Assembly: GCA_900541175.1 (NCBI GenBank)
Contig: UQIT01000031.1
Coordinates: 1 to 23,614 of the forward strand
Length of the DNA: 23,614 nt
Direction: 5' to 3'
From: an uncultured Collinsella sp.
GTDB lineage: Bacteria > Actinomycetota > Coriobacteriia > Coriobacteriales > Coriobacteriaceae
Within the stretch, counting starts at the first letter, position 1. Each line of letters begins with the position of its first letter. Positions 4,979-13,163 of this stretch are shown piece after piece. Position numbers and translations under genes: made by a program. The notes under the pieces are model-generated. The model had not been told where the DNA came from. It did no database searches and worked only from the letters and a program-made list of their open reading frames with translations.

Positions 4979-6256
4979 CTAATCGAGTCCGGAGAACGAA
5001 GGGTAGGCGCTCTCGCCGTGCTGACTCGCATCCAGGCCCAGCGCCTCGTCGGCCTCGTCCACACGCAGGCTGCCGTGGAACAGGGCCTTGACCACCGCGG
5101 CGATCACCAAGTCGAGCACCAGTACAATAGCGACCGTCACCACAATGCCCAGAATCTGCGAGATGAGCAGCGACACGTCGCCCGTGTAGAACAGACCGCC
5201 CTTACCGGTCCACGAAAGCTCCGGCACGCAGAACAGGCCCGTGAGCACGCCGCCCAAGATGCCGCCGATACCGTGGCAACCGAACGCGTCGAGCGCATCG
5301 TCGTAGCCGAACTTGGTCTTAAGATGACTGATGGCCAAGTAGCAGACGGGCGAGACGATCAGGCCCATGACCAGCGCCGCCCACGGCTCGACAAAGCCCG
5401 CGCCCGGCGTGACCACCACGAGGCCCGCGACCAGACCGGTGCTAGCGCCCACCAGCGTGGGTCGACCGGTGTGCACGCGCTCAACGGCGAGCCACGAGAC
5501 CATACCCGCCGCGCTGGCCGTCACAGTGTTGAGGATGGCAAGCGCGGCCACGGCATCGGCCTTGAACTCACTGCCGCCGTTAAAGCCAAACCAGCCAAAC
5601 CAAAGCAGGCCGGCGCCCAGCGCCACAAACGGCACGTTATGCGGGCGATAGCTCACCATGCCAAAGCCACGACGACGGCCGAGCATTAAGCAGAGAATCA
5701 GGCCCGTAAGACCGGACGAAATGTGCACCACGTCGCCGCCGGCAAAGTCGAGCGCGCCGATGATGTCGCCGATAAAGGAGCCCTCGCCGCCCCAAACCAT
5801 GTGGGCGAGCGGCGCATAGACCACGAGCAGCCAAATGCCCAGGAAAGCCGTCATGGCACCAAACTTAACGCGGCCGGCCAGGCTGCCCGTGACGATAGCA
5901 GCAGTGATCATGGCAAATGCCATCTGAAAGGCGATGTTGATGATCTGAGGGTAGACGGCACCGTCCGCGGCATTGCCCTCGGCCGTCTGCAGCACCTGGC
6001 CGAGCACCGGCAGGCACAGCAGCTGGTCAAGGCCTCCAATAAACGGGTTGGAACCGTCGCCGCCGTAAGCCAGCGACCAGCCGGCAACAATCCACAGCAC
6101 ACCAACCAGGCCAATGGCGCCAAAGCACATGAGCATGGTGTTGATGACATTTTTGCGCCTGGACAGGCCGCCATAGAAAAACGCCAGACCCGGTGTCATT
6201 AAAAACACGAGCATGGTGCAGATGAGCATAAACGTTGTCGATCCCGTATCGAACAT
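4979..6256 (-). CDS. amt: Ammonium transporter (Amt/AmtB family)
   Basis: A 425-residue membrane protein with about 11 hydrophobic helices, a trimeric ammonium channel. Family marks are YGGLSRRKNVINTMLM, the signature ALDFAGGDVVHISSGLTG with the first pore histidine, GFNGGSEF, and DAFGCHGIGG with the second pore histidine. The start at 6256 is chosen over an ORF extension of 19 codons because AAGGGGGAGCG precedes it at good spacing and the protein then begins directly at the first helix (MFDTGSTTFMLIC). It is followed by glnK, the usual partner that blocks the channel when nitrogen is plentiful. Confidence 0.96.
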   Translation of the reverse strand: MFDTGSTTFMLICTMLVFLMTPGLAFFYGGLSRRKNVINTMLMCFGAIGLVGVLWIVAGWSLAYGGDGSNPFIGGLDQLLCLPVLGQVLQTAEGNAADGAVYPQIINIAFQMAFAMITAAIVTGSLAGRVKFGAMTAFLGIWLLVVYAPLAHMVWGGEGSFIGDIIGALDFAGGDVVHISSGLTGLILCLMLGRRRGFGMVSYRPHNVPFVALGAGLLWFGWFGFNGGSEFKADAVAALAILNTVTASAAGMVSWLAVERVHTGRPTLVGASTGLVAGLVVVTPGAGFVEPWAALVMGLIVSPVCYLAISHLKTKFGYDDALDAFGCHGIGGILGGVLTGLFCVPELSWTGKGGLFYTGDVSLLISQILGIVVTVAIVLVLDLVIAAVVKALFHGSLRVDEADEALGLDASQHGESAYPSFSGLD

Positions 6257-6454
6257 TCGCTCCCCCTTGATCGCATGAACGTTGTCGGCGCCCATAATGC
6301 GGCCGAGGGGCAACTGGTGTAGACCAGATACGGCGTTGTTAAACGCTGCGTTGTCGAATGGAAACGGTGCCGCAATCTTGGAAACGGCACGGCAACGGAC
6401 GCGAAACGGACGGGAAATACGCGAACAAGGGAGCCGTGAGCGCGCCCGTCCCGG
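6257..6454. promoter_or_regulatory. Intergenic region upstream of amt
   Basis: This 198-bp region must hold the amt promoter, but I see no convincing -35/-10 pair. On the minus strand it has iterated CCGTTTCC/CCGTTTCG-type words (for example GTTTCCA twice, about 22 bp apart) and a small inverted repeat CTGGT-GTAG-ACCAG. These could be binding sites of a nitrogen regulator, but they do not match the GlnR or AmtR consensus sequences I know. Confidence 0.25.
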
Positions 6455-7474
6455 CTAGCGCCGAAACAGCTCGTGGGCGCGGTCGCGGAGATTAGTTGCT
6501 CGAATGACACCTTCGTAGCGATTGATGCGCAGGCGTGGGAAGGCGTTAAAGAAGCGTAGGTCGCGGCGGCTGAGTGACACGCTCGGCACCGGACGGCTCA
6601 TGCGCTTGCCGGCAAGGCGGCGACTGAGCGACGGACGCGGCATGCTCGGCGCGGCATCGGCCACGCGGCGGGCGGCAAGTGCCAGGCCGCGAGCACCATC
6701 CGCGATAAACGTCGGCATCGAAGCCTTCTCGCGCAGGGCATCGAGCGCCGCGTCGCCCAGCTCGGCCAGCCACGCGTTAACGGCACGGCTACGGATGTGC
6801 GTCTGTGCCACCGAATCAATCGTAGAATCGGGAATACGTTCGAGCATTGAGTCCGAGGCATCGGCAAGCGACTCATTGATGCGGTCGGCAAGGTCGGCCC
6901 GGACGCGCTCCAGCTGATCGGACAGGCGGCGCCAGCTCGCCAACGAGCACACCGCGTCGACCATCATCGCGACCGCGACGATAAAGGCGGACAGCCGCAC
7001 AATCAGCACCGGCAGATGGCCAAGCAGCCCCAGCAATGCCGGCTCCACTAAACGGCAAATACACAACGCACCCAAGCCAAACGCGCAAGCCCAGTACAGA
7101 CAGATACGTCCATGCAAGTTAAACGGCAGGTGCGAGTAATCCCAAAAGCGAGCGCCCGTTGTTTTTTCCAACAGCACGCCTACGCTGTACTCAATCACGC
7201 TGCATACGAGCGCTGCAGCGATAAACTGGCTCGAGGCATCCGGAATCCCACGCAACAGCAGCCAGCAGGCAATGCCGCCCGCGCCATAGATGGGGCAGCA
7301 CGGCCCCAGCAAAAAGCCACTGTTGGCGAAGCGTCCGTGATTGAGCATGGCGCATACTGTCGACTCCCATGCCCAACCGCAAAACCCGTAAAAAGCAAAC
7401 GAGAGCACCAGTGCCGAGAGTGGGCAGGCGGCAAGCGTCGCGCCGTCAAATGCCATGTCGATCGCGGTCCCCAC
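6455..7474 (-). CDS. CmpB-like putative ABC-transporter permease family membrane protein
   Basis: A 339-residue protein. The N-terminal 200 residues hold five to six hydrophobic helices with the conserved blocks FYGFCGWAWESTVCAMLNHG, FLLGPCCPIYGAGGI and SVIEYSVGVLLEK...WDYS, which I recognise as the family annotated as putative ABC transporter permease type IV (CmpB-like); its function is not established. The C-terminal 140 residues are a charged, Arg/Ala-rich cytoplasmic tail. The start is GTG at 7472-7474, with AGGAGAGG 7 nt upstream. The preceding HD-domain gene stops 3 nt before it, so the two are translationally linked. Confidence 0.8.
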   Translation of the reverse strand: MGTAIDMAFDGATLAACPLSALVLSFAFYGFCGWAWESTVCAMLNHGRFANSGFLLGPCCPIYGAGGIACWLLLRGIPDASSQFIAAALVCSVIEYSVGVLLEKTTGARFWDYSHLPFNLHGRICLYWACAFGLGALCICRLVEPALLGLLGHLPVLIVRLSAFIVAVAMMVDAVCSLASWRRLSDQLERVRADLADRINESLADASDSMLERIPDSTIDSVAQTHIRSRAVNAWLAELGDAALDALREKASMPTFIADGARGLALAARRVADAAPSMPRPSLSRRLAGKRMSRPVPSVSLSRRDLRFFNAFPRLRINRYEGVIRATNLRDRAHELFRR

Positions 7475-7477
7475 CGT

Positions 7478-8035
7478 CTACCCTCTCCTCTTCTCGCTCG
7501 AATCTTTGCTCGAGCCGTCACTCGAGCCCTCGTTCGAATCGTTCGCGCCGCCTTTGCGCCGCAGACGACCGGAGACTGTCTCGCGCAGAGCGCACCATTT
7601 ATCTGCCAGGCATACAATCCAAGCCTCACGACACGTCGGCGGCACCGGCACCAGCGGAAACATATGCCGCACGATAATATTCCGTTCGCGCGGCGTCAGC
7701 TCAAAATCTTCCTCCGCACGTGCCAGGGCAAAAAACGGGTGGCGAAAGCCATGCAGCCGATGGCTTGGGTCGGGATCGTGCCAGTCATAGAGAAAGTAAT
7801 CGTGCAGCAGGGCTCCGCGCAGCAACGAGGCGCGATCGACCGAGACACCGACGCGGCCCAGGTGCTCGGCAAAGGACAAACTTGCCCGCGCCACCGAGGT
7901 CACATGCGCATACACCGTCACGTCGCCATGCTGGATAAACTCGTGGGTCAGGTCCAAGCGGCCCGCCTGGGCCAGCTGGCGGGCGGCATAGTCGACCTCG
8001 TGCGCGATTTTTTCGGCACGAACGGCATCGGACAT
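7478..8035 (-). CDS. HD-domain phosphohydrolase family protein
   Basis: A 185-residue protein with an HD-superfamily metal-binding pattern: His44, the LLHDY motif (His78-Asp79), His124 and Asp145 in CLADKW. HD proteins are mostly cytoplasmic nucleotide phosphohydrolases; the substrate is unknown. The last 25 residues are a Ser/Asp/Gly-rich disordered tail (DSNEGSSDGSSKDSSEKRRG). The start at 8035 is chosen because AAGGAGG lies 4 nt upstream; the ORF is open for another 24 codons without a ribosome site. It overlaps the ribosome site of the CmpB-like gene and forms an operon with it. Confidence 0.85.
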   Translation of the reverse strand: MSDAVRAEKIAHEVDYAARQLAQAGRLDLTHEFIQHGDVTVYAHVTSVARASLSFAEHLGRVGVSVDRASLLRGALLHDYFLYDWHDPDPSHRLHGFRHPFFALARAEEDFELTPRERNIIVRHMFPLVPVPPTCREAWIVCLADKWCALRETVSGRLRRKGGANDSNEGSSDGSSKDSSEKRRG

Positions 8036-8263
8036 GCTGCCTCCTTCCAGCGACTCACGGCGACAAGCCACGGCCTGTGCACAATCGATAAAAACATCAT
8101 GGAACATATCAGTATGGCATCGGACAAAACGTTTTGCCCCACCAGTTGGCGAATTACCGCGCCGCCGTCACATATCAAACGCCAAAATGTGCGAGACTGT
8201 CTTGTGCAATTGTGCCGGCCGAGGGAGTGCCGGCGCACGATTCGCATGGAGTAACCCACAACG
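8036..8263. promoter_or_regulatory. Divergent intergenic region between the HD-protein gene and dxs
   Basis: A perfect 12-bp palindrome CAAAACGTTTTG (8125-8136) lies near the middle and could be an operator for one or both genes. Closer to dxs, GTGCCGGC and GCCGGCGCAC (about 8213-8236) form an imperfect G/C-rich hairpin in the expected dxs leader. I could not place a confident promoter on either strand. Confidence 0.35.
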
Positions 8264-10045
8264 ATGCTGCTTACGCAAACGACAACGCCCGAGGACGTCA
8301 AGGCTCTCGACCGCGCCGAGCTTCCGCTGCTCTGCGGCGAGATCCGTCAGGCAATCCTCGAAAGCTCCGCCGCCGTCGGCGGGCACGTTGCCCCCAACCT
8401 GGGCGTCGTTGAGCTTACGGTCGCGCTTCATCGCGTGTTTAACTCCCCCATCGACAAGATTGTCTTTGACGTTTCGCACCAGACCTACGCCCACAAGGCG
8501 CTGACCGGGCGCGCGTACACTTATATCGATCCGGAGCGTTATGGTGAGGCTTCTGGCTTTGCCAATCCCGACGAGTCCGAGCACGACCTGTTCGCCATGG
8601 GTCACACCTCGACCTCGGTGAGCTTGGGCTGCGGCCTGGCGCACGCTCGTGACCTGGCGGGCGATGCGTACAACGTCATCACCATCATTGGCGACGGCTC
8701 GCTTTCGGGCGGCCTGGCGTTTGAGGGCTTTAACAATGCCGCCGAACTCGATAGCAACCTGATCATCATCGTCAACGATAACGACCAGTCCATTGCCGAG
8801 AACCATGGCGGCCTGTATCGCAATCTGGCCGAGCTGCGCGTCAGCAACGGCACCTGTGAGCGCAACGTTTTCCGCGCGATGGGGCTCGACTACCGCTACC
8901 TGGACGCCGGTAACGATGTGTTGGCCCTCGTCGACGTGCTGCAGGAACTGCGCAATATTGATCATCCCATCGTGCTGCACGTCTCCACCGCCAAGGGCAA
9001 GGGCTTTGAGCCAGCCCAGAGCGACCCCGAGCGCTGGCACCACGTGGGCCCGTTTGACATGGCGACTGGGCGCAAGCTCTGCCCGGGCCATCCGAGCGAG
9101 CCTGCGCCGCGCACCTATGCCGTCATTACGGGCGAGGCGCTCAGCGCCGCCATCGAGCGCGATCCGCAGGTCGTGGGCATCACGGCCGCCACGCCCTACA
9201 TCATGGGCTTTACACCCGAGCTTCGCGCTGCCGCCGGCAAACAGTTCGTCGATGTGGGCATTGCCGAGGAGCACGCCGTGACCTTTGCCACCGCGCTTGC
9301 GCGCTCGGGCGCCAAGCCGGTCTTTGGCGTGTACGGTACGTTTTTGCAGCGTGCCTACGACGAGCTGTGGCACGACCTGTGTCTCAACGATGCCCCGGCG
9401 ACGATCCTGGTGTTTGGCGCATCGATCTTTGGCACCACATCCGAGACACACCTCTCGTTCTTTGATATTTCCATGCTGGGCGGACTTCCCAACATGCGCT
9501 ATCTGGCACCGGCCTGCATGGAGGAATACCTGTCCATGCTGAGCTGGTCGCTCGACCACCGCGAGCATCCCGTGGCGATCCGCGTTCCGGGCATTGGCCT
9601 GGTAAGCCGCCCCGATCTGGTGTCCGCCGAGGGCACCGATTACGGCGTTGCGCACTACAACGTGGTGCGCCAGGGTCGCGACGTTGCCGTGCTCGCGCTT
9701 GGCGATTTCTTTGAGCTGGGCGAGCGCGTGGCAAACCGCCTGGCTGCCGAGTACGGCATCGGGGCCACGCTCGTCAACCCGCGCTATGCAACCGAGCTTG
9801 ACCGTGAGTTCCTCGACAGCCTTGCCGCCGAGCATCGCGTTGTCGTCACCCTCGAGGACGGCATCTTGGACGGCGGCTGGGGCGAGAGCGTGGCGTGCTA
9901 CCTGGCCTGCACGCCGTTGCGCACGCGCACCTTCGGCATCGCCAAGGGCTTCCCCGACCGCTACGACCCCAACGAGCTGCTCGCTCAGAACGGCATGACG
10001 GTCGAGAACATGGCCGCCGAAGCCGTACGCTTGCTGAACGAGTAA
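8264..10045 (+). CDS. dxs: 1-deoxy-D-xylulose-5-phosphate synthase
   Basis: A 593-residue thiamine-diphosphate enzyme that condenses pyruvate and glyceraldehyde 3-phosphate at the head of the MEP isoprenoid pathway. It shows GHVAPNLGVVELTVALH, the cofactor motif GDGSLSGG (143-150) with the NDND partner (171-174), the catalytic Glu335 in DVGIAEEHAVT, and a C-terminal transketolase domain. It is somewhat shorter than E. coli Dxs (about 620), and several blocks (DVSHQTYAHK, AENHGGLYRNL) look like the shorter Firmicute-type Dxs branch, so a paralogue with a different donor cannot be excluded. GGAG is 12 nt from the ATG, a long spacing. A strong terminator follows directly. Confidence 0.9.
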   Translation: MLLTQTTTPEDVKALDRAELPLLCGEIRQAILESSAAVGGHVAPNLGVVELTVALHRVFNSPIDKIVFDVSHQTYAHKALTGRAYTYIDPERYGEASGFANPDESEHDLFAMGHTSTSVSLGCGLAHARDLAGDAYNVITIIGDGSLSGGLAFEGFNNAAELDSNLIIIVNDNDQSIAENHGGLYRNLAELRVSNGTCERNVFRAMGLDYRYLDAGNDVLALVDVLQELRNIDHPIVLHVSTAKGKGFEPAQSDPERWHHVGPFDMATGRKLCPGHPSEPAPRTYAVITGEALSAAIERDPQVVGITAATPYIMGFTPELRAAAGKQFVDVGIAEEHAVTFATALARSGAKPVFGVYGTFLQRAYDELWHDLCLNDAPATILVFGASIFGTTSETHLSFFDISMLGGLPNMRYLAPACMEEYLSMLSWSLDHREHPVAIRVPGIGLVSRPDLVSAEGTDYGVAHYNVVRQGRDVAVLALGDFFELGERVANRLAAEYGIGATLVNPRYATELDREFLDSLAAEHRVVVTLEDGILDGGWGESVACYLACTPLRTRTFGIAKGFPDRYDPNELLAQNGMTVENMAAEAVRLLNE

Positions 10046-10046
10046 G

Positions 10047-10085
10047 AAAACCTCCGCAAGGAAAGCACCCCTGCGGAGGTTTTTG
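10047..10085 (+). terminator. Intrinsic terminator of dxs
   Basis: AAAACCTCCGCA (10047-10058) and TGCGGAGGTTTT (10072-10083) are perfect 12-bp arms followed by TTGTTTT, directly after the dxs stop codon. Confidence 0.92.
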
Positions 10086-10100
10086 TTTTCAAGACGCGAT

Positions 10101-10318
10101 TATCTCAATCTGTAACATCTAGGGTCCGAATTCCCGTCTAACTGTTACAGATCGAGATAAGACGTCGTAGTCCCAGACCTTTGTCTCAATCTGTAACAGA
10201 TAGGGACCTTTTGACCGTCTAACTGTTACAGATCGAGACATTCGAATTCCCCTGAAGAGAAAATCTCGATCTGTAACAGTCACTCGGCAAAAACGGCTGC
10301 AGATGTTACAGATCGAGA
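10101..10318. repeat. Array of three long palindromes with 80-81 bp period (GTTACAGATCGAGA family)
   Basis: Three units at 10101-10159, 10182-10240 and 10264-10318 each consist of TCTC(A/G)ATCTGTAACA, a variable centre of about 25 bp and the inverted copy TGTTACAGATCGAGA. Units 1 and 2 have 17-bp arms and share the GTCTAAC end of the centre; unit 3 has perfect 15-bp arms and an unrelated centre. The left arms begin 81 and 80 bp apart, separated by unrelated spacers of about 22 bp. The arrangement is that of a REP/BIME-type array in intergenic DNA between dxs and the glutamate transporter operon. Confidence 0.88.
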
Positions 10319-10429
10319 AAAAGCAGCAAGGCATGCCGCTGCACCGGCCAGAACCACCACAAAGGTGCCCGTCCCTTTTTGGTAGGTAGAATTACCCATA
10401 AGGTAAGTATGTTTCTGAGTTATTTCGTG

Positions 10430-10459
10430 TTGACCCGTCTGAGCGCAATAGGGTATAAC
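10430..10459 (+). promoter_or_regulatory. Promoter of the amino-acid ABC transporter operon
   Basis: TTGACC (10430-10435) and TATAAC (10454-10459) are 18 bp apart, predicting a start near 10466 and a leader of about 37 nt with AGAAAGG before the ATG. This is the clearest housekeeping-type promoter in the window. Confidence 0.72.
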
Positions 10460-10502
10460 TCTACTCAACCGCTAGGGATTTTATTGAGAAAGGTGTTCTA
10501 CC

Positions 10503-11498
10503 ATGAGCAAGAACCTCTCCCAGCAGGTCGTTCTCGACCGCCGCGGCTTCGTTGCCGCCACCTTCGCAACCGTCGCCGGCCTTGGTCTTGCCGGCTGCTC
10601 CGACACCAGCGCCGAGGCCGACAAGGGTTCCGCCGCCGGCTCCTCAAAGGGCTCCGAGGATACCGAGGCTTCCACCACGCTCGATGCCAAGGCATTCGAC
10701 AAGCTCGTCAACGACGGCCCCAAGGCCGATGACGACGCCATCGCCGCCAGCACCTGGGCGACGGCCGTCAAGGACGCCGGCGTCTTTAAGATCGGTGGCG
10801 TTCAGACCTCCACGCTCTTCTCCCTCCTCAACGAAAAAGACGGTCAGACCCGCGGCTTCGATGCCGGTATCGCACAGCTCCTGTCCAACTACATTCTGGG
10901 CGAGAACAAGGTCGAGATCACCCAGGTGACCTCGGACACGCGCGAGTCCGTCCTGCAGAACGGCCAGGTCGACGCCGTCTTTGCCACCTACACCATCACT
11001 GACGAGCGCAAGAAGCTCGTCTCCTTTGCCGGTCCCTATTACTACACGCAGCAGGCCATCCTGGTGCTCGCCGATAACGACGACATTAAGAGCGTCGACG
11101 ACCTGGCCGACAAGAACGTCGCCGTCCAGTCTGGCTCCAACGGCCCCGCCATCCTGGAGGAGTTCGCTCCCAAGGCCAGCCAGCAGGAGTTCAAGACCGA
11201 CGAGGAGGCCCGTCAGGCACTCCAGCAGGGTCGCGTTGACGCCTATGTCATCGATAACAACATGCAGCAGAGCGCCCTGGTCCGCGAGCCCGGCAAGTAC
11301 AAGATTGCCGGCAAGCCCTTCGGCAGCAAGGAGCCCTATGGCATCGGTCTGCCGCTCGATTCCGACGGTGTCGCCTTCGTTAACGACTTCCTTAAGAAGA
11401 TCGAGGACGACGGCACCTGGACCGAGCTGTGGCAGATCTGCATCGGCGACCGTACGGGCGACACTAATGTTCCCGAGCTGCCCGAAATCGGCGCCTAG
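10503..11498 (+). CDS. Amino-acid (glutamate-type) ABC transporter substrate-binding lipoprotein
   Basis: A 331-residue family-3 solute-binding protein. The N-terminus has a twin-arginine-like signal (DRRGFVAATF, Arg13-Arg14), a hydrophobic stretch and the lipobox LAGC, so Cys32 is the predicted lipid anchor, followed by a Ser/Asp/Ala linker. The binding domain contains NGQVDAVFATYTITDERKK and VSFAGPYYYTQQ, closely resembling the GluB glutamate receptor of corynebacteria, so glutamate or a close relative is the likely ligand. It is the first gene of the transporter operon; a stem-loop follows, which may keep its expression above that of the permeases. Confidence 0.92.
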   Translation: MSKNLSQQVVLDRRGFVAATFATVAGLGLAGCSDTSAEADKGSAAGSSKGSEDTEASTTLDAKAFDKLVNDGPKADDDAIAASTWATAVKDAGVFKIGGVQTSTLFSLLNEKDGQTRGFDAGIAQLLSNYILGENKVEITQVTSDTRESVLQNGQVDAVFATYTITDERKKLVSFAGPYYYTQQAILVLADNDDIKSVDDLADKNVAVQSGSNGPAILEEFAPKASQQEFKTDEEARQALQQGRVDAYVIDNNMQQSALVREPGKYKIAGKPFGSKEPYGIGLPLDSDGVAFVNDFLKKIEDDGTWTELWQICIGDRTGDTNVPELPEIGA

Positions 11499-11586
11499 GC
11501 AGCGAGCCTGGTAACGACCGCAACGAAACCATACGGAAACGCATGATGCGCTTTATTGCGGTAAACTGTTTCCTCACTGAGTTGTC

Positions 11587-11617
11587 GGGGCTTCCGTACA
11601 CACGGGAGCCCCTTTCC
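11587..11617 (+). terminator. Stem-loop between the binding-protein and permease genes (partial terminator or mRNA stabiliser)
   Basis: GGGGCTTCCGT (11587-11597) pairs with ACGGGAGCCCC (11602-11612) with one G.T pair and a 4-nt loop, followed by TTTCCTTA. The broken T-run suggests partial read-through, which would favour high binding-protein levels relative to the membrane subunits. The permease ribosome site starts 15 nt further on. Confidence 0.65.
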
Positions 11618-11636
11618 TTATCGGCGGGAGGTCCGC

Positions 11637-12296
11637 ATGAGTCTCTCCGAGCTCTGGTCGCTCTATGGCCAGAACTATATCGACGCCCTGCTAGCAACCT
11701 GGGGCATGACACTTGAGTCGTTTGCCATCGCCATGGTGCTGGCCGTTGCCGTCACTGTGATGCGCGTGTCGCCGCTCAAGCCGCTGCGCGTCTTTGGCGA
11801 CCTGTATGTCCAGGTCTTCCGTAACATCCCAGGCATCGCACTGCTCATCATCGTCGTCTATGCGCTGCCGCCGCTCAAGGTCGTCCTGCCCTACCGTACC
11901 TGCGTTATCGTCGCCACGGTCCTTTTGGGCTCGGCCTTTGGCTCCGAGAACTTTATGAGCGGCATCAACACCGTTGGCGTCGGCCAGGTGGAAGCCGCCC
12001 GCTCGCTCGGCATGAGCTTCAGCCGTATCCTCGCCAAGATCGTGATTCCGCAGGCACTGCGCTCAAGCGTGCTGCCCATGACGAACCTCTTTATCGCCGT
12101 CATGCTCACCACCGCGCTCGGCAGCCAGGTGCCGCTTAAACCGCAGGAGCTCACCGGCGTGGTGAGCTATATCAACACGCGCTCACTTGGCGGCGTCGCC
12201 GCGTTCTTTATCTCGGCGCTCGGCTACCTGGGCACGGCCTTTGTGGTGAGCCACATTGGCAACTACATCGATAAGAAGGTGAGGATCCTCCGATGA
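11637..12296 (+). CDS. Amino-acid ABC transporter permease, GluC-like
   Basis: A 219-residue HisM/GluC-type inner-membrane subunit with about five helices. The cytoplasmic EAA loop that docks onto the ATPase is GQVEAARSLGMSFSRILAKI. GGGAGG lies 5 nt before the ATG. The stop codon overlaps the start of the next permease by 4 nt (ATGA), so the two permeases are translationally coupled and form a heterodimeric channel. Specificity follows the binding protein. Confidence 0.92.
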   Translation: MSLSELWSLYGQNYIDALLATWGMTLESFAIAMVLAVAVTVMRVSPLKPLRVFGDLYVQVFRNIPGIALLIIVVYALPPLKVVLPYRTCVIVATVLLGSAFGSENFMSGINTVGVGQVEAARSLGMSFSRILAKIVIPQALRSSVLPMTNLFIAVMLTTALGSQVPLKPQELTGVVSYINTRSLGGVAAFFISALGYLGTAFVVSHIGNYIDKKVRILR

Positions 12297-13126
12297 GCAA
12301 GCATTCCTCCCCTGCACTTACCATGCGCGATGCGCTCTACGAGGCTCCCGGCCCCAAGATGCGCGCCAAGATCCGCATCGGCACCGCCATTTCGCTCGTT
12401 GCCGTGGCCGCGCTCATCGCTCTGGTCCTGCAGCGCTTTTATGTGACCGGTCAGCTTTCAGTCCACTACTGGTATTTCTTTACGCACCTCACCACCTGGA
12501 AGTTCCTGCTTGCCGGCTTTGAGGGCACCGTTAAAGTTGCACTCACCGCCGGCGTCATTGCACTGGTACTGGGCTTAGCCCTTATGCTCGGCCGTACCAG
12601 CGGCATCAAGCCGTTACAGCTGGTCTGCCGTGTGCTCACCGATTTCTTCCGCGGCGTGCCGAGCCTGCTGTTCATATACTTCTTCTTTTTGGTGCTGCCC
12701 CAGTACAAGATCGCGCTACCGTCATTTTGGATGCTCACACTGCCTGTCGCGCTCGCTGCGGCCGGCGTGCTGGCCGAGATTTTCCGCGCCGGCGTCAATG
12801 CCGTGCCGCGCGGTCAGGTCGAGGCAGCCCAGGCGCTCGGTCTCTCCAAGGCCAAAATCACCTTTAAAATCGTGTTGCCGCAGGCTATTCGGTTCATCAT
12901 TCCGTCGTTGATTTCGCAGCTTGTGGTCGTAGTCAAAGACACCACCGTCGCCTATGTGGTGAGCTACCCCGACCTCATGCAAAATGCCCGTGTGCTCATT
13001 ACCAACTACGACGCCCTCGTGTCGGTCTACCTGGTAATCGCGGTCATCTACATCCTCATCAACGTCGCGATCAACAAGGCCGCCATCTACGTTTCGCACA
13101 AGACCGGCGCGACCATCATCCGCTAA
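12293..13126 (+). CDS. Amino-acid ABC transporter permease, GluD-like
   Basis: A 277-residue permease, longer than its partner through an N-terminal extension of about 40 residues before the first helix, as in GluD. The EAA loop is GQVEAAQALGLSKAKITFKI, followed by VLPQAIR. It starts in the ATGA overlap with the preceding permease. The ATPase gene follows after 37 nt. Confidence 0.92.
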   Translation: MSKHSSPALTMRDALYEAPGPKMRAKIRIGTAISLVAVAALIALVLQRFYVTGQLSVHYWYFFTHLTTWKFLLAGFEGTVKVALTAGVIALVLGLALMLGRTSGIKPLQLVCRVLTDFFRGVPSLLFIYFFFLVLPQYKIALPSFWMLTLPVALAAAGVLAEIFRAGVNAVPRGQVEAAQALGLSKAKITFKIVLPQAIRFIIPSLISQLVVVVKDTTVAYVVSYPDLMQNARVLITNYDALVSVYLVIAVIYILINVAINKAAIYVSHKTGATIIR

Positions 13127-13163
13127 CGCTTTACCATTTCGAGTCATATAGGAGCCGAGCACC

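Noticed and set aside
4403..5689. A 428-codon open frame on the plus strand
   Set aside because: Antisense to glnK and amt, which have complete family motifs; the predicted product is low-complexity, rich in Arg, His and Ala.
8168..9835. A 555-codon open frame on the minus strand
   Set aside because: It lies wholly antisense to dxs, whose motifs are intact. Its product has no recognisable domain, and the frame is open because of high-G+C codon bias.
10101..10318. Possible CRISPR array (regular repeats with variable spacers)
   Set aside because: The repeated units are themselves long palindromes with variable centres, only three are present, and no cas gene is nearby. A REP/BIME array explains them better.
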